Assembly (NCBI GenBank): GCA_947095585.1
Contig: OX352763.1
Span: 104,139,908-104,203,907, forward strand
Source of the DNA: Nephrocerus scutellatus
Lineage: Eukaryota; Arthropoda; Insecta; Diptera; Pipunculidae
Length of the DNA stretch: 64,000 nt
Direction: 5' to 3'
Part shown: in pieces, positions 31,290-43,379 of the stretch
Layout of the letters: the number at the start of each line of letters is the position of its first letter
Position numbering within the stretch: the stretch's first letter is position 1
The notes under the pieces: model-generated
The model's database searches: none
What the model saw: only the letters and a program-made list of their open reading frames with translations
What the model was told of the DNA's origin: nothing
Position numbers and translations under genes: made by a program

Positions 31290-34250
31290 GCATCAATCTC
31301 TCTCATAAGTTCATTTGTATAAATAAATTTTCGCCGTTGATGTGCTATTTCGCCACACATTAAAACAACGATTTGCTCCTTGATTTCCTTCTATCAGGAA
31401 GTTAGTTTTTATATGAATTACAATATACATAATATAATATATATTCAACACTCTTTGCCGCCCGATGATGATATCCGAAAGAAGAGATACGGGTTTCGGA
31501 GGCTACAGTTCGTTTACGCCGCAATCAATGTTGCTGTTAGCAAGCGTAATTGCTTATGAAGAGACTTTATATTGGACAATTTCACCGTTTTTCTCTCTTC
31601 GTGAAACCTATTTATGGGGGTTTCTGCACACAAATCATTTTGTGGCGTTTTCTGATTTGCTGGCATTGCATTAGTCTTTGTCATAAGTTCATTTGTATAA
31701 ATAAATTTTCTCCGTTGATGTGCTATTTCGCCACACATTAAAACAACGATTTGCTCCTTGATTTCCTTCTATCAGGAAGTTAGTTTTTATATGAATTACA
31801 ATATACATAATATAATATATATTCAACACTCTTTGCCGCCCGATGATGATATCCGAAAGAAGAGATACGGGTTTCGGAGGCTACAGTTCGTTTACTTCGC
31901 AATCAATGTTGCTGTTAGCAAGCGTAATTGCTTATGAGGAGATTTTATATTGGACAATTTCACCGTTTTTCTCTCTTCGTGAAACCTATTTATGGGGGTT
32001 TCTGCACACAAATCATTTTGTGGCGTTTTCTGATTTGCTGGCATTGCATTAGTCTTTGTCATAAGTTCATTTGTATAAATAAATTTTCTCCGTTGATGTG
32101 CTATTTCGCCACACATTAAAACAACGATTTGCTCCTTGATTTCCTTCTATCAGGAAGTTAGTTTTTATATGAATTACAATATACATAATATAATATATAT
32201 TCAACACTCTTTGCCGCCCGATGATGATATCCGAAAGAAGAGATACGGGTTTCGGAGGCTACAGTTCGTTTACTTCGCAATCAATGTTGCTGTTAGCAAG
32301 CGTAATTGCTTATGAGGAGATTTTATATTGGACAATTTCACCGTTTTTCTCTCTCTGTGAAACCTATTTATGGGGGTTTCTGCACACAAATCAGGAAGTT
32401 AGTTTTTATATGAATTACAATATACATAATATAATATATATTCAACACTCTTTGCCGCCCGATGATGATATCCGAAAGAAGAGATACGGGTTTCGGAGGC
32501 TACAGTTCGTTTACTTCGCAATCAATGTTGCTGTTAGCAAGCGTAATTGCTTATGAGGAGATTTTATATTGGACAATTTCACCGTTTTTCTCTCTTCGTG
32601 AAACCTATTTATGGGGGTTTCTGCACACAAATCATTTTGTGGCGTTTTCTGATTTGCTGGCATTGCATTAGTCTTTGTCATAAGTTCATTTGTATAAATA
32701 AATTTTCGCCGTTGATGTGCTATTTCGCCACACATTAAAACAACGATTTGCTCCTTGATTTCCTTCTATCAGGAAGTTAGTTTTTATATGAATTACAATA
32801 TACATAATATAATATATATTCAACACTCTTTGCCGCCCGATGATGATATCCGAAAGAAGAGATACGGGTTTCGGAGGCTACAGTTCGTTTACTTCGCAAT
32901 CAATGTTGCTGTTAGCAAGCGTAATTGCTTATGAGGAGACTTTATATTGGACAATTTCACCGTTTTTCTCTCTTCGTGAAACCTATTTATGGGGGTTTCT
33001 GCACACAAATCATTTTGTGGCGTTTTCTGATTTGCTGGCATTGCATTAGTCTTTGTCATAAGTTCATTTGTATAAATAAATTTTCTCCGTTGATGTGCTA
33101 TTTCGCCACACATTAAAACAACGATTTGCTCCTTGATTTCCTTCTATCAGGAAGTTAGTTTTTATATGAATTACAATATACATAATATAATATATATTCA
33201 ACACTCTTTGCCGCCCGATGATGATATCCGAAAGAAGAGATACGGGTTTCGGAGGCTACAGTTCGTTTACTTCGCAATCAATGTTGCTGTTAGCAAGCGT
33301 AATTGCTTATGAGGAGATTTTATATTGGACAATTTCACCGTTTTTCTCTCTTCGTGAAACCTATTTATGGGGGTTTCTGCACACAAATCATTTTGTGGCG
33401 TTTTCTGATTTGCTGGCATTGCATTAGTCTTTGTCATAAGTTCATTTGTATAAATAAATTTTCGCCGTTGATGTGCTATTTCGCCACACATTAAAACAAC
33501 GATTTGCTCCTTGATTTCCTTCTATCAGGAAGTTAGTTTTTATATGAATTACAATATACATAATATAATATATATTCAACACTCTTTGCCGCCCGATGAT
33601 GATATCCGAAAGAAGAGATACGGGTTTCGGAGGCTACAGTTCGTTTACTTCGCAATCAATGTTGCTGTTAGCAAGCGTAATTGCTTATGAGGAGATTTTA
33701 TATTGGACAATTTCACCGTTTTTCTCTCTTCGTGAAACCTATTTATGGGGGTTTCTGCACACAAATCATTTTGTGGCGTTTTCTGATTTGCTGGCATTGC
33801 ATTAATCTTTGTTATAAGTTCATTTGTATAAATTAATTTTCGCCGTCGATGTGCTATTTCGCCACACATTAAAACAACGATTTGCTCCTAGATTTCCTTC
33901 TATCAGGAAGTTAGTTTTTATATGAATTACAATATACATAATATAATATATATTCAACACTCTTTGCCGCCCGATGATGATATCCGAAAGAAGAGATACG
34001 GGTTTCGGAGGCTACAGTTCGTTTACTTCGCAATCAATGTTGCTGTTAGCAAGCGTAATTGCTTATGAGGAGATTTTATATTGGACAATTTCACCGTTTT
34101 TCTCTCTTCGTGAAACCTATTTATGGGGGTTTCTGCACACAAATCATTTTGTGGCGTTTTCTGATTTGCTGGCATTGCATTAATCTTTGTTATAAGTTCA
34201 TTTGTATAAATTAATTTTCGCCGTCGATGTGCTATTTCGCCACACACCTA
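31290..34250. repeat. 378-bp tandem array, eight units
   Basis: Unit starts (GATGATGATATCCG) at about 31463, 31841, 32219, 32460, 32838, 33216, 33594 and 33972. The period is exactly 378 except for one 241-base unit that lost 137 bases between two ATCA words (ACACAAATCA|GGAAG), i.e. a microhomology deletion. Inner units are nearly identical; the outer ones differ at a few sites, and the last two share private changes (TTAATCTTTGTTATAAG). Each unit has a 69-codon plus frame and a 74-codon minus frame, but these are simply copied along, have no known domain, and need not be genes. Confidence 0.95.
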
Positions 34251-35440
34251 AAAAAACGATAAGCTCCTTATGGGAGAAGACAATTTCTGTATTGAAATTA
34301 TTTAATCACTAATACTAGTTATTTGTTGTATTATATTGGTATTTAAAATAAAAGATTTGCTTAACAATAATTGGCTGCCTATGGGAGAAGAAATAATTAC
34401 TTTCATTCAATATATTTTTACTCGAATTGCTCACTATGTGACATCGGTATAGCAGTCCAGATGATACTGCTTCACTAAAGAACTCTTCAACATTCAAATT
34501 GCCTTTTTCGCCGTTTCAGCAAACATTGAAGAAGGATACAGAAACGAACAAGAATGCGAGCGAACGTTAAAACGAAGATAAACAAAAATTCAACTTAGCA
34601 TAAATTGCTAGCTAAGGTTTGGTGCGCGTGTTAGGCACACAAGTATTTTGAACGGATGTCTTGTGAGATAATATTTTTACAAGGCACCGCAAAATGAGAG
34701 GTTCGCTGCTTGTTGAATGTGAGGGCCTTAACTTATATAACTGATAAAGTTAAATAGATTGATGTTTTTTATATAAATTAAAATTTTCTTTTAGAATACA
34801 TATGACCTACCTGTTCAATGAGAATATCTAAAGCGAGTGTTTAAAGTAATTGCTCCTTGCACTTGAAATAAAAATAGTCACCTTCCCTTGGGTAGGGGAA
34901 TAACTATTTAGTTGAAAACAAGCTCTTTGAAATGGTAACTTATTTTGAATTTATTATGGTAATTTCCTTACTATTTATACAATTTTTTTTACTTACTAAA
35001 AATAAATGTAATTCACTTGAAATAGGCTAAATTATTATGGTATTGTTTTTTGCAATTAATGCTTCCTAAGAAATAAGAATTAATATAAATTATTTATGTG
35101 TTGATTGTTGTGCAATTTTTAGGATAAACGTCCTATCGATGGGGCATGTTTCGTATCTCTAAACAATAGGTGATGATTAATGATAATTGTGATTATAAAA
35201 ATTCTTTATTTCTCTGAATATAATGTTTCAACGTGTTGTTTGTGTCAGAATGGGAAAAACGACTTCTTAAAAACTAACATGTCACGTCATGACAACTGCC
35301 ATTGAAACTCAAAGAGTATGTTTGTTTGATGTTTTAAAGGTGGTTTTACATGACAGATGGTGACCCATATCGTTGCGGAGTATGTACATAACAATTGACA
35401 TACAGTGCAAAAATGCTTAATTTCGTTGTGCCAATATGTT
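34251..35440. other. No gene seen
   Basis: The first bases (AACGATAAGCTCCTTATGGG) are a decayed unit edge, and CTATGGGAGAAGA recurs at 34268 and 34379. Nothing else is recognised. Confidence 0.4.
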
Positions 35441-35462
35441 TATTTCTGTTACTAGGTATTTT

Positions 35463-35937
35463 GTGTTTTGTTGGCATACACAGCGAAAATGTTGAAGGAA
35501 TCCGTTTCTTCAATAAAGGGTTTATATGTTTCGAATGGTATCTGTGACCGCTTTAGGTTCACCTAAATATTACCACTTAGATTCAATTCAGCAACCTCAA
35601 ATAATAAGTAATAGCATCCACACTTAAAGAATTTAGGAAATCAACAAGAGGTTCATCAAATTCCAGACAATGTAGTAGGTGCAGCCACTGTGTTTTGTTA
35701 TGTTATTATTGTTTTTTGTTGGCATAAACAGCGAGAATATTGAATGAATCCGTTCTTAAATAAAGGGTTTATATGTTTCGAATGGTATCTGTGACCGTTT
35801 TACATTCACCTGAATATTACCACTTAGATTCAATTCAGCGACCTCAAACTAGAAATAGAAATAGCATCCACAATTAAGGAATTAAGGAAATCATCAAGAG
35901 GTTCAATAAAATACAGCCAATGTAGTTGGTACAACCA
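35463..35937. repeat. ~250-bp tandem duplication
   Basis: TTTGTTGGCATACACAGCGA...GGTTTATATGTTTCGAATGG...TTACCACTTAGATTCAATTC occurs at 35463-35692 and 35713-35937, about 88-90 percent alike by eye. There is no coding support. Confidence 0.8.
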
Positions 35938-35939
35938 CT

Positions 35940-36245
35940 TGTTGGTTTTCATGCTGAAATTTGGTTTGATAACTTAATGACTTTTTTATTTTCTCGCGCA
36001 GAAACTTTAAATGTTGCACTGCTCCGTGAACTAGCATCTATTAATATATTAGTGTCAAATTTTGAGCAAGCTGCGTCATTTAGTTTGTGTTTGACAGCCA
36101 TTGAAAGCAAACCATCTCGTGCATTTATAACGAAAATAGAAAAAAGTGAATCTCGTGTACTGATTAAGCGGCGATGTTCAGCCGCAATCCGAACGAGTTT
36201 TTGCGCCGTTTCGTAACCGTGGACGTAAAATGGATTCATTACCAC
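35940..36245. other. Open on both strands, not recognised
   Basis: Plus 96 and minus 98 codons overlap here. The minus one (YVHGYETAQKLVRIAAEHRR...) looks slightly more protein-like, but I know no family for it. Confidence 0.25.
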
Positions 36246-37467
36246 ACACCATAGACAGTGGGGGTCTCCGGGTGAACGTGCACCAAAAAAGGCCTAGGTG
36301 GGTCTGTCGGCCAACAAGGTGCTGGCCACAGTTTTTTGGGATTTTGTTTTCTCGTAGTTTTTACATTATTAACTTCTTATATATATATTGTATATATGAT
36401 GGTGGTCTTTATTAATTTTCTTTTGTTCCTTTATTCCAAAATTTTTTTTTGTTTTTTGTCAGATGTTCAACAAATTTCGAATATTTAAAGAACCGTACCA
36501 AACTCGTCGGTTAATTAATTATAATTACTTAACGATCATATAGCCCCACTAAACTAAATTAATCACGCATTTGCGAAACCTCCAAATTCTATCTATCTAA
36601 CTATCATTGGCTATTTCTAGATATACATATAATTACAAGTAAGTAGTCGTTGGCAATACCTATACCATTGAGGTTATTATAAAACAAAATGTATACTTCC
36701 AGCCCCCTGTTGTTCCAAGCATAGCCTATGCTGACATTGATGTTGCCGTCGACCAATCGTCTGCAACCGGTTTACGGTTGTTACCGTAGTTGAGCCTTCT
36801 GTGTCGAATTGATTTATCCAAACTGCAAAGTGGTTGAATTTTCTCCTTTTTCCTTGCGACGCACTGGTGAATTAGTTTATCTCACAAATGTAGCGGTATT
36901 GGAATATTTGTGTTGAAATATTTGATGAAAATGTTGTATTTTAAGGGGTCGAATAAGTTGATGAAAAATGTGATAATTTTAGTTTAACGTGTCGAACTAA
37001 TTTATCCGTATACTTGTGCAGTTCAACGTGTCGATTTAGATTAGCAAACGGATTGTAAATTAGTGTACTGTTAATTGCCGAATATATATATATATATAAC
37101 AATTTTATTTAGTTTAATTTATAAAACAATAGTTTTTCTACATATTCAATAAAATTAATATAGAAACGTAATAAATCATTTTGTACATGGTCTTTGGCAT
37201 CCGGCCTTAAATCAGAAACACATTGTTTTGCTCTGCTTCCGAAAAATATATCTTTTAGTCTTTGCTTAAAGCTGTCACGAATTTCGTGACATGCGTTTCA
37301 ACTACAGTGGGAAAATCTGATTCAATTTTTTTCATAGCTGTTTCTACTGAAAACATCAAATTATGAATAAAAGATAAATATGTAAGTGTTTTTTGTTCTT
37401 CGCATTCAGTTTAATTGCATTCTCTATAAGACGGGGACATTTATTATCAAATTCTTGAAAATGTGAC
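36246..37467. other. No recognised gene
   Basis: GTCGAA(T/C)T-like words with TTATCC (36804, 36944, 36986, 37024) recur. Minus 37240-37460 encodes a helical stretch with LMFSVETAMKKIESDFPTVV that could be a distant transposase tail; I make no call. Confidence 0.35.
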
Positions 37468-37508
37468 TTAACACGTTGGGTGCCGTGTGTACCGCCGGCG
37501 GTGCACGG
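37468..37508. other. TTAA plus palindrome, candidate piggyBac end
   Basis: TTAA (37468-37471), then CACGTTGGGTGCCGTG and a 26-base near-perfect palindrome CCGTGTGTACCGCCGGCGGTGCACGG (here split: 37483-37508). PiggyBac inserts at TTAA, and the transposase lies 300 bases away with its 3' side facing this point. The opposite end was not found. Confidence 0.45.
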
Positions 37509-37799
37509 TCACTTGTAAATTCAATGCAATATATTTTCTGCGGCAGTACAACAGTAAAGGGAATAAATATTATGTTATGGCACCTTTTTTTAAGCTTTGA
37601 GAATTTTCACCTTATCTTTTATTTCCGATGAATTAGAAGAGAACAAAAAATTAGAATTTTATTACAACGTAACAACTTCAATAACTTCAAATTCAATAAA
37701 CAAAATAACAAAATAATATATAAATTCACTTTTATCTTGCATATAATAAAAAAAAATAATTAATGAGTTTGGTTGAAACAGTCCAGGCAAAGTGCTGGA

Positions 37800-39110
37800 T
37801 TATCCACACAGCCATTGCAAAATGTTGTAACCTTTTTGGTTTTTTTTTACAGCTTCTTTCCGGCCGTCTGTCTATTTTATTTTATTGTAGCATCTGCTAC
37901 ATCGTTTTCTGATAATCCTATTTCTGTTATCTCTGATATCATAAGTTTGTAAAGAATGAGTTTTAGAGCTGGAGGGTCCTGATGCTTGATCTGGTGCTTC
38001 ACATAGATACTCGCAAATACTTTTCCTAATATCACATATTTTTGTATTGGGCTTCAATTGTTTGTATAATACCAAACTGTTTACAACGGCAGTGCTCAAA
38101 AGGAACTCGAAAGCTATTTAGTGGTACCATCGAATAGTTTTACGTAACGGAGAAAAATAACTAGCCATTTGGTCTGATAAATCGATACCTTGTTTTGCTG
38201 AATTGTAATCAATTACCATTTGAAGTTTCTTGATATCCTCATTGTTCCTATTTTTTTTCCAGTGAAAACTTTTTTCAAATCATGTCTGGTACTTAGCATG
38301 AGTATTTCTCTTTTATTACTCCATTTCGCTACTACAATCCCTGAACACTCACGGCTCCAGCTCCAGTAACATCTTTAGGGTTACCAATTCTGTTCTTTCT
38401 CAGGGCTACAAATAAATGCGTTTTGCGACCCAACAATGCATTCGCTAAAGAAGCAGTTGTGTAAGTTATCCGTGACCATTGATCTTCCTTTATCAAGATA
38501 AGGCTCAGCAAGATCCAAGACGATTTGCGTACTATGAGAAACACCAGATGTAGGTTGTCCTCTTCTTGGAAAATTATCTGTTTTACCAAAATATACGGAA
38601 CTGGTATAAGTATAACCAAGTGGGTCACAAAGTTTGTATAAGATTTTCCCGAATTGTATTGTCGGAATTGAAGTCTACCACGCCACGGAATCATACTTTC
38701 ATCCACCACTATCATTTCAGCAGGTGTTCTGGCTGCAGTAAAATTCCGTTCCATTATTTCTAGTAAGTGGTTAACTTTTCGCAAGCGGTTATTTTGTCCG
38801 GTTTCATCAGCAAAATGAATGAATTTCAGCAATAACTGAAATCTATTCCTTGACATAATTTTTGGGACAAAGGAATTTTTATAAAAATTATCCGTGCTCC
38901 AATACATGTGGATTGAAGGAAACTTTACAATTCCCATATACATAAGTCCCAGAAACTGTTTAATTTCGGAAACATTAGTGTCTTCACATTTCTTCATGCG
39001 AGAATTGCGACTTACACGAGTAAATATGGTAAATCGATATATTGCTTCACAATACTTGCTGCTGAAGAAAAAGGCGTCATAGTAGTTTCTGTTTCTAAAA
39101 TATGTTTGTC
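37800..39110 (-). pseudogene. piggyBac-type transposase
   Basis: From N to C on the minus strand: VSEIKQFLGLMYMGIVKFPS, MYWSTDNFYKNSFVPKIMSR, RFQLLLKFIHFAD (38750-38990), then AEMIVVDESMIPWRGRLQFR with the catalytic Asp (VDE-M-x-x-GR) and YNSGKSYTN. In broken frames downstream come LRKNRIGNPKDV, GIDLSDQMASYFSPLR near 38150, then YKQLKP and a C-terminal Cys-rich finger C-S-R-C-Y at 37872. At least three frameshifts are present. The family makes precise TTAA excisions. The order and length (~430 residues) fit a nearly full copy. Confidence 0.85.
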
Positions 39111-39188
39111 TAGCTCATCATCTTCTTCTTCATTGTTAGTTTCGGTGGTTGCTAGTGTTGTTTGAGTGGAGAAACATTAAAAGCATTT

Positions 39189-40190
39189 TTATTTTAAAAT
39201 AGAATTTAAAAAAGATAAATAAAAACTCAAATACATACCTGCATTTGAGTTGCTAAAAGAACATTGAATTGAATACTTGAAGTTAAAGTACTGATCAGGT
39301 AATCTCTTAGTTCTTCTATGATCCGCATTAGAGGCATGAGATTCAATACCAAAACCTTTATTTTTGAACCGTGGATCCAAAAAGTTTGACTTAGCTGCTG
39401 TTCTGTTGCATTCGCAAGTACCAAAACGCTTCTCTATAACACTAAGTAAATTTCGTTGCAAAAGTTTAGCTGACTCAGTACCTAGGTTTTTATTGGCGAC
39501 TGTCCTTTGCAGTCTTAGCACTAATGGAATGATACACGATAGTGAGGGGTATGACTCTCCTGACAAAATAACACTAATTTTCTCGAATGGTTGCAAAAGC
39601 GTCACAATATCTTCCGTTAAAATCCATTCGTTAAAGTCTAGATTAGATAGGGACGCTTCCAAGAGTGGCAACGTAGTAAACGCTCAAGCATGTAAAACGT
39701 GCTGTTCCATCGAGTCCGCACATCTTGCTTTAATTTTAGTTTATCTATTTTCATTTTTAACTTTATGTCAAGCAATGCATAGGAGGATTTGGCACTATGT
39801 TTAAAATGTGATACTATATGGATCGACATTTGCTTAAAAGATGTGGCACTGATAGCTGTTCATCCACGGGATAATTCTCTAAATGTGGCTTTTCAATGCA
39901 GTCTTTAAAGGCAAGATTCAATGTATGTGCCATACAGAAATAATTGCGCTTGTTTAAAATTTCATTGACTGCTTTTTTCATTGATGCGGCGTTGTCTGTG
40001 ACAATGCTGACAACTTTAGCACCTATTTGCCATTCTTCCAATAATTTTCGGATTGTGTTAGCTGTATTTTCAGCAGTATGATTTTCCTGTAATTCTGAAG
40101 TAGAAATAACACAAGATTTCATACTTTTATGGGTGAATAGAACGCTTCATCCAAATTCATGAAATGCTTTCATGATCGAATGGGCAGATC
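39189..40190 (-). pseudogene. hAT transposase, catalytic part
   Basis: Minus strand: VVSIVTDNAASMKKAVNEIL with the catalytic Asp (TDNA), YFCMAHTLNLAFKD (the C-x-AH-x-LNL-x block), DVRTRWNSTFYMLERLL (the RWNS-x-x-ML motif), then LLQPFEKISVILSGESYPSL (the T-x-x-LS-x-x-x-x-PT region) and FLDPRFKNKGF. This is the ZBED/Tam3-like hAT order. Three frames are used, so at least two frameshifts exist; the hAT C-terminal dimerisation domain is lost beyond 39189. Confidence 0.85.
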
Positions 40191-40600
40191 TCAATTGCGA
40201 CGATGGAAAAATGGCGACATTAAAAATCAAACAAAATCAACGAGTTTAATTTGTATTTTTTAGAAAACAACTTTAACACATATTTATTCAAGTTTAAAAC
40301 AATTTCAGCAATCCTTATTTAAAGATAATAATAATAATCGATAGGAAATAAAATACGATTCGAATATATTTTTTTCTCTAGAAGCACGTCTTAATGCGGA
40401 ACAGGAAAAAGCAAAAAGTGAGTAAAAAAGGTAAGTATCAATTTTTTATATTTTTTTTGACAGCTAAAAAATAATGTGGTTTTTGTTAGGTAGAAATAAT
40501 GTGGTTTTTGTTAGGTAGAAAAAGAGTGAGTTAGGCTCACCATCGAATTGTAATCAACTATGGTTAAAAGTGCAAGAAAGTAGTTCTACCTTATCTTTCC
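40191..40600. mobile_element. Insert splitting the hAT transposase
   Basis: About 400 AT-rich bases stand between two collinear hAT parts. AATAATGTGGTTTTTGTTAGGTAGAAA is present twice in tandem (40470-40520). GACGATGGAAAAATGG at the left and CACCATCG at the right are weakly inverse. It is probably a small inserted element or a degenerate intron. Confidence 0.4.
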
Positions 40601-41065
40601 CATAATCTAAATTTTATTACACACCACACTTTCATGAGCAGTTATTGCTGTCCGACGTCCAAATGTCTGATGTCAAAGTTATAAAATCGATGTCCTGCAA
40701 TTTCTGCCTTATGAATCTTGACTCAATATGATATCCCTCTTCAAGCATTTCTGCTATTTTTTTTCTTGAAGGAATAATGTAGTCAGGGTTCAGCGCTTTT
40801 CAATACTTTCGAAACCCTTCATTCTCAACTATTTACAGCGGCTGGAAATCAAGCACTATCAAGTCAAGCAAGGCGTTATCTCCGACATTTTGGCAAATTT
40901 TTGATGGTACTTATAACCGCGTTTGATAACCGTATTTGTTAGAGTCTCTTAACATGAGGTTCTTCTAGATTACACGATTGTGGAGTCACAATATCAGCCA
41001 CTGCTCGGCTTGTGGAAGGCTGAGCATTTGTACTTTGGATAATGTCAGTATTAACCATCCCATCA
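40600..41065 (-). pseudogene. hAT transposase, N-terminal central part
   Basis: Minus strand: FICQNVGDNALLDLIVLDFQ, then IVENEGFRKY, then LNPDYIIPSRKKIAEMLEEG. This is the typical hAT segment D-x-x-P-x-x-IVE-x-x-GFR...L-P-x-Y-x-x-PSR-x-x-I. Further upstream a low-complexity linker is followed by no visible BED finger. It is collinear with 39189-40190 and belongs to the same element. Confidence 0.75.
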
Positions 41066-41202
41066 ACAATGTCTAAAAATTCACCTGGGTGTTTTTTTTA
41101 TGTGCATCATCAATGTACTCGTATTTATGTAAACAGATTATAATAGTTAACTTTTTATTGTTAAACCTTTTTGGTGTAGAAGCCGAAAGATGAAAGATTT
41201 CT

Positions 41203-41565
41203 TTGCAAATTAGAAACACCACTATAATGCCGCTTACGAAAGGTGGCAATTCGGTTTTAGCCGAAATATGCGGTGTAGGCGACGAGGATAGTGAACGTGA
41301 TGACAGTGATTTGGCATCAGATGATATTGACTTTGACATCGCAATTTCTGATCGAACCAGCAGAAACAGTATTTCTCAAATCAGTCAAAATCAAGCCATT
41401 AAGCAACCTTTAATCCTAATATTTAATTCATTGGCTGAAGCGTCACGCAGCAGAGTTGTGGCAACTTTACGAGATTATTTGACGAGGCCTTTTGCTTACT
41501 GGAATTTGTGGTTTCGCAACATTTTGTGGACCTACAAATGTTTGTGTCAATGTGGTCCTTTCTGA
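41203..41565 (+). CDS. Hypothetical 120-residue open frame
   Basis: Plus frame with the acidic stretch CGVGDEDSERDDSDLASDDI near residues 23-45, then a Ser/Asn-rich part. Acidic starts are common in transposase genes (for example piggyBac), but no domain is seen. It lies between a hAT and a Harbinger relic and may be part of neither. Low confidence that it is a gene. Confidence 0.25.
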   Translation: MQIRNTTIMPLTKGGNSVLAEICGVGDEDSERDDSDLASDDIDFDIAISDRTSRNSISQISQNQAIKQPLILIFNSLAEASRSRVVATLRDYLTRPFAYWNLWFRNILWTYKCLCQCGPF

Positions 41566-41639
41566 AGCTACTGCTGTTTGTGTGGCTTTTAAAATGTTGT
41601 ATATATTTATAATATGTATAAGTAAAGCAATTTAATACG

Positions 41640-42270
41640 TATTATTTTTTACCTTTGGTAAGCTAGATTCTTGCGCTACATTTGTATCACCTACTATGGA
41701 ATTCCAACTCATTATATTAATAATACGCTCCTCCAAATCGATTAAATGCTTTTGCCGACCTAAACCATAAATGCCGCTTCTAATCCTTATTACCTGACAT
41801 AATTCGACGTGGTAAATTTGATTTTGATAACACGTGCGAATCATGAACCGCATTCTCTTGCATAAGTGTGAATGAATTCCATTCTCTCATTGCAGGCTGC
41901 TTGCAGAATTATTGAATGAAAGCCCTTTCTACAAATATATGAATTACGATGCTTCAGTGGCGCGATTATTGGGATATGGCTGCCGTCAATAGCTCTGATT
42001 ACACCTATAAGTAAAGATAAAATTAAATATAAATGACTATATTTATAATTGAACATATTTTCTAATCTTACCTCCAAATCTGTATTTTTGCTTATAATAT
42101 TCCGTTGTCCTCCTTTTTTCTCCTTCTGTAGGCCAACGTATAATTCCCTTTTGAATATTAAAACGTAAAAGCTTGCGGCAGAAGTTTTTTGTTGTGATCC
42201 ACGCCGTTGAGTTTGAACACCCAAACCGTCCTGGGCCCGTATTCTTGAATTTTGATCGAAAAAATTCACA
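41640..42270 (-). pseudogene. Harbinger transposase middle fragment
   Basis: Minus strand 41841-42005: GVIRAIDGSHIPIIAPLKHR, then NSYICRKGFHSIILQAACNE and ARECGS. This is the DDE_Tnp_4 segment around the first Asp (G-x-IDG-x-HI...RKG-x-HS-x-x-Q-x-x-C). In other frames downstream GLGRQKHLIDLEERIINIMS is not assignable. Preceding sequence (GSQQKTSAASFYVLIFKREL) may be a degraded N-terminal region. Confidence 0.7.
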
Positions 42271-42489
42271 GTCGAATTATTTCGATCACAAAATCCACCG
42301 ACAATCGAACACTTATTCTTGAAATCAGTCGAATTTTATATTCGTCATACTTGTAATTTGACCAACTTCCACACTGTGGTAAATAAATGTCAAATAATTT
42401 TGTTTTGCTTGTGTTTACTCACAACTTAGTGTTTTTATTCTTTCACAAAATTAAATTATAATAAGTGAATACTATAAATTAAACTATTA

Positions 42490-42720
42490 TAATGGCTGGA
42501 TTAGACGAATTAGCAATAGTTTTATCTCGTTCTGCCATAGAACAGTCAAAAGCAATGGAAAGTAGACGGCTTAAAAGGGTACCACAAAATTGTTTCGAGT
42601 TGTCGGACAAACAATTCACTAAATTATTCAGGTTAATAAAAGTATGGTTGATGACTTAATAAATAAATTAGAACCTCATGATTTTATAACAACTTTGATT
42701 TTCCTGGAGTCGTTTGGTGT
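42490..42720 (+). pseudogene. Harbinger N-terminal fragment, opposite orientation
   Basis: Plus strand: ESRRLKRVPQNCFELSDKQF, then KLFRLIK, a frameshift, and DDLINKLEPHDFITT. RR-x-x-R-x-x-x-FELSD-x-x-F-x-x-x-FRL-K is the start of a Harbinger transposase group. It faces away from the Harbinger piece at 41640-42270, so either an inversion or two elements happened here. Confidence 0.55.
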
Positions 42721-42889
42721 ATAGACTGCACTCATGTTGCAATTGTTCCACAGCTGAAAGATAGTCGGGACCATCCCAAACATGTATATGTGAACAGGAA
42801 AAGTTACCATCTGTAATGAAGTGTAATATAAAGATTAGAGTTTTTTGATTAGGAACCAGAGGCCTTCGAACGATTCGTCGGAGTGAATC

Positions 42890-43045
42890 TGGTGTCCTTC
42901 AGCGAATGGAGTGGTGCGGGGTGCACGTTTTGCCTCTTTGCTCAGGCATATATCGTCGAAACGGGTGGGTTCTTGCACGTCCATAAAAAAATATACGTGC
43001 ACTTCATGGGAGGGGAAATAAGAAGGATGAGAGGAGAAGAAGAAT
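42890..43045 (+). mobile_element. Short interspersed repeat, family S1, copy 2
   Basis: CAGCGAATGGAGTGGTGCGG, GGTGCACG, ATATATCGTCGAAACGGGTG, GGTTCTTGCACGTCCATAAA, then ACGTGCACTTCATGGGAGGG and a purine-rich run. It aligns with the copy at 16044 throughout. Confidence 0.55.
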
Positions 43046-43375
43046 GAGAGGGGGGGAGGGGGAAAGGAATATAGAGAAGAAAAAAGAAATAGGAATGAAA
43101 CAGGAAGAGGTAGACTGAGGGAGGAAACTGAGAAGAGAAAAATAATACCACCTAAAATTAAGAAACAAAAACCAAAAACTGTGAGTTACTTTCTTACTTT
43201 ATTTAATTATTACTGTCTCGGAGTAGAAGACAAAGCCAACTGAATTTTATTCGATGATAACTGGAACAGATGAAAAGACCAACCGTCTAGACATCGTCGT
43301 AGATGAAGAGAAAAAACAAAATACATTCTGTGTGTGTGTGTGTGTTTACGAACGTCGTACAATTTTGGTGTTGCC
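43046..43375. other. Purine-rich run and spacer
   Basis: 43015-43150 is almost pure A/G on the plus strand. (TG)n at 43332-43346. No gene. Confidence 0.5.
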
Positions 43376-43379
43376 AGTC

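Noticed and set aside
31465..34247. Repeated 69-codon plus and 74-codon minus frames
   Set aside because: They are carried by every copy of a tandem repeat; openness is copied, not independent evidence. No domain or conserved start context.
31290..34250. Could the regular arrays be CRISPR?
   Set aside because: Units are several hundred bases or lack unique spacers between short repeats, and the DNA is clearly eukaryotic; the same holds for the arrays at 45.7, 53.7 and 57.9 kb.
35926..36245. Overlapping 96- and 98-codon frames on opposite strands
   Set aside because: No recognised family; listed only as unrecognised sequence.
37468..37490. Reading AACACGTTGGGTGCC as another tRNA-Lys primer site
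   Set aside because: It differs at the CCA end and is preceded by TTAA beside a piggyBac gene, so a transposon end is more likely; not settled.
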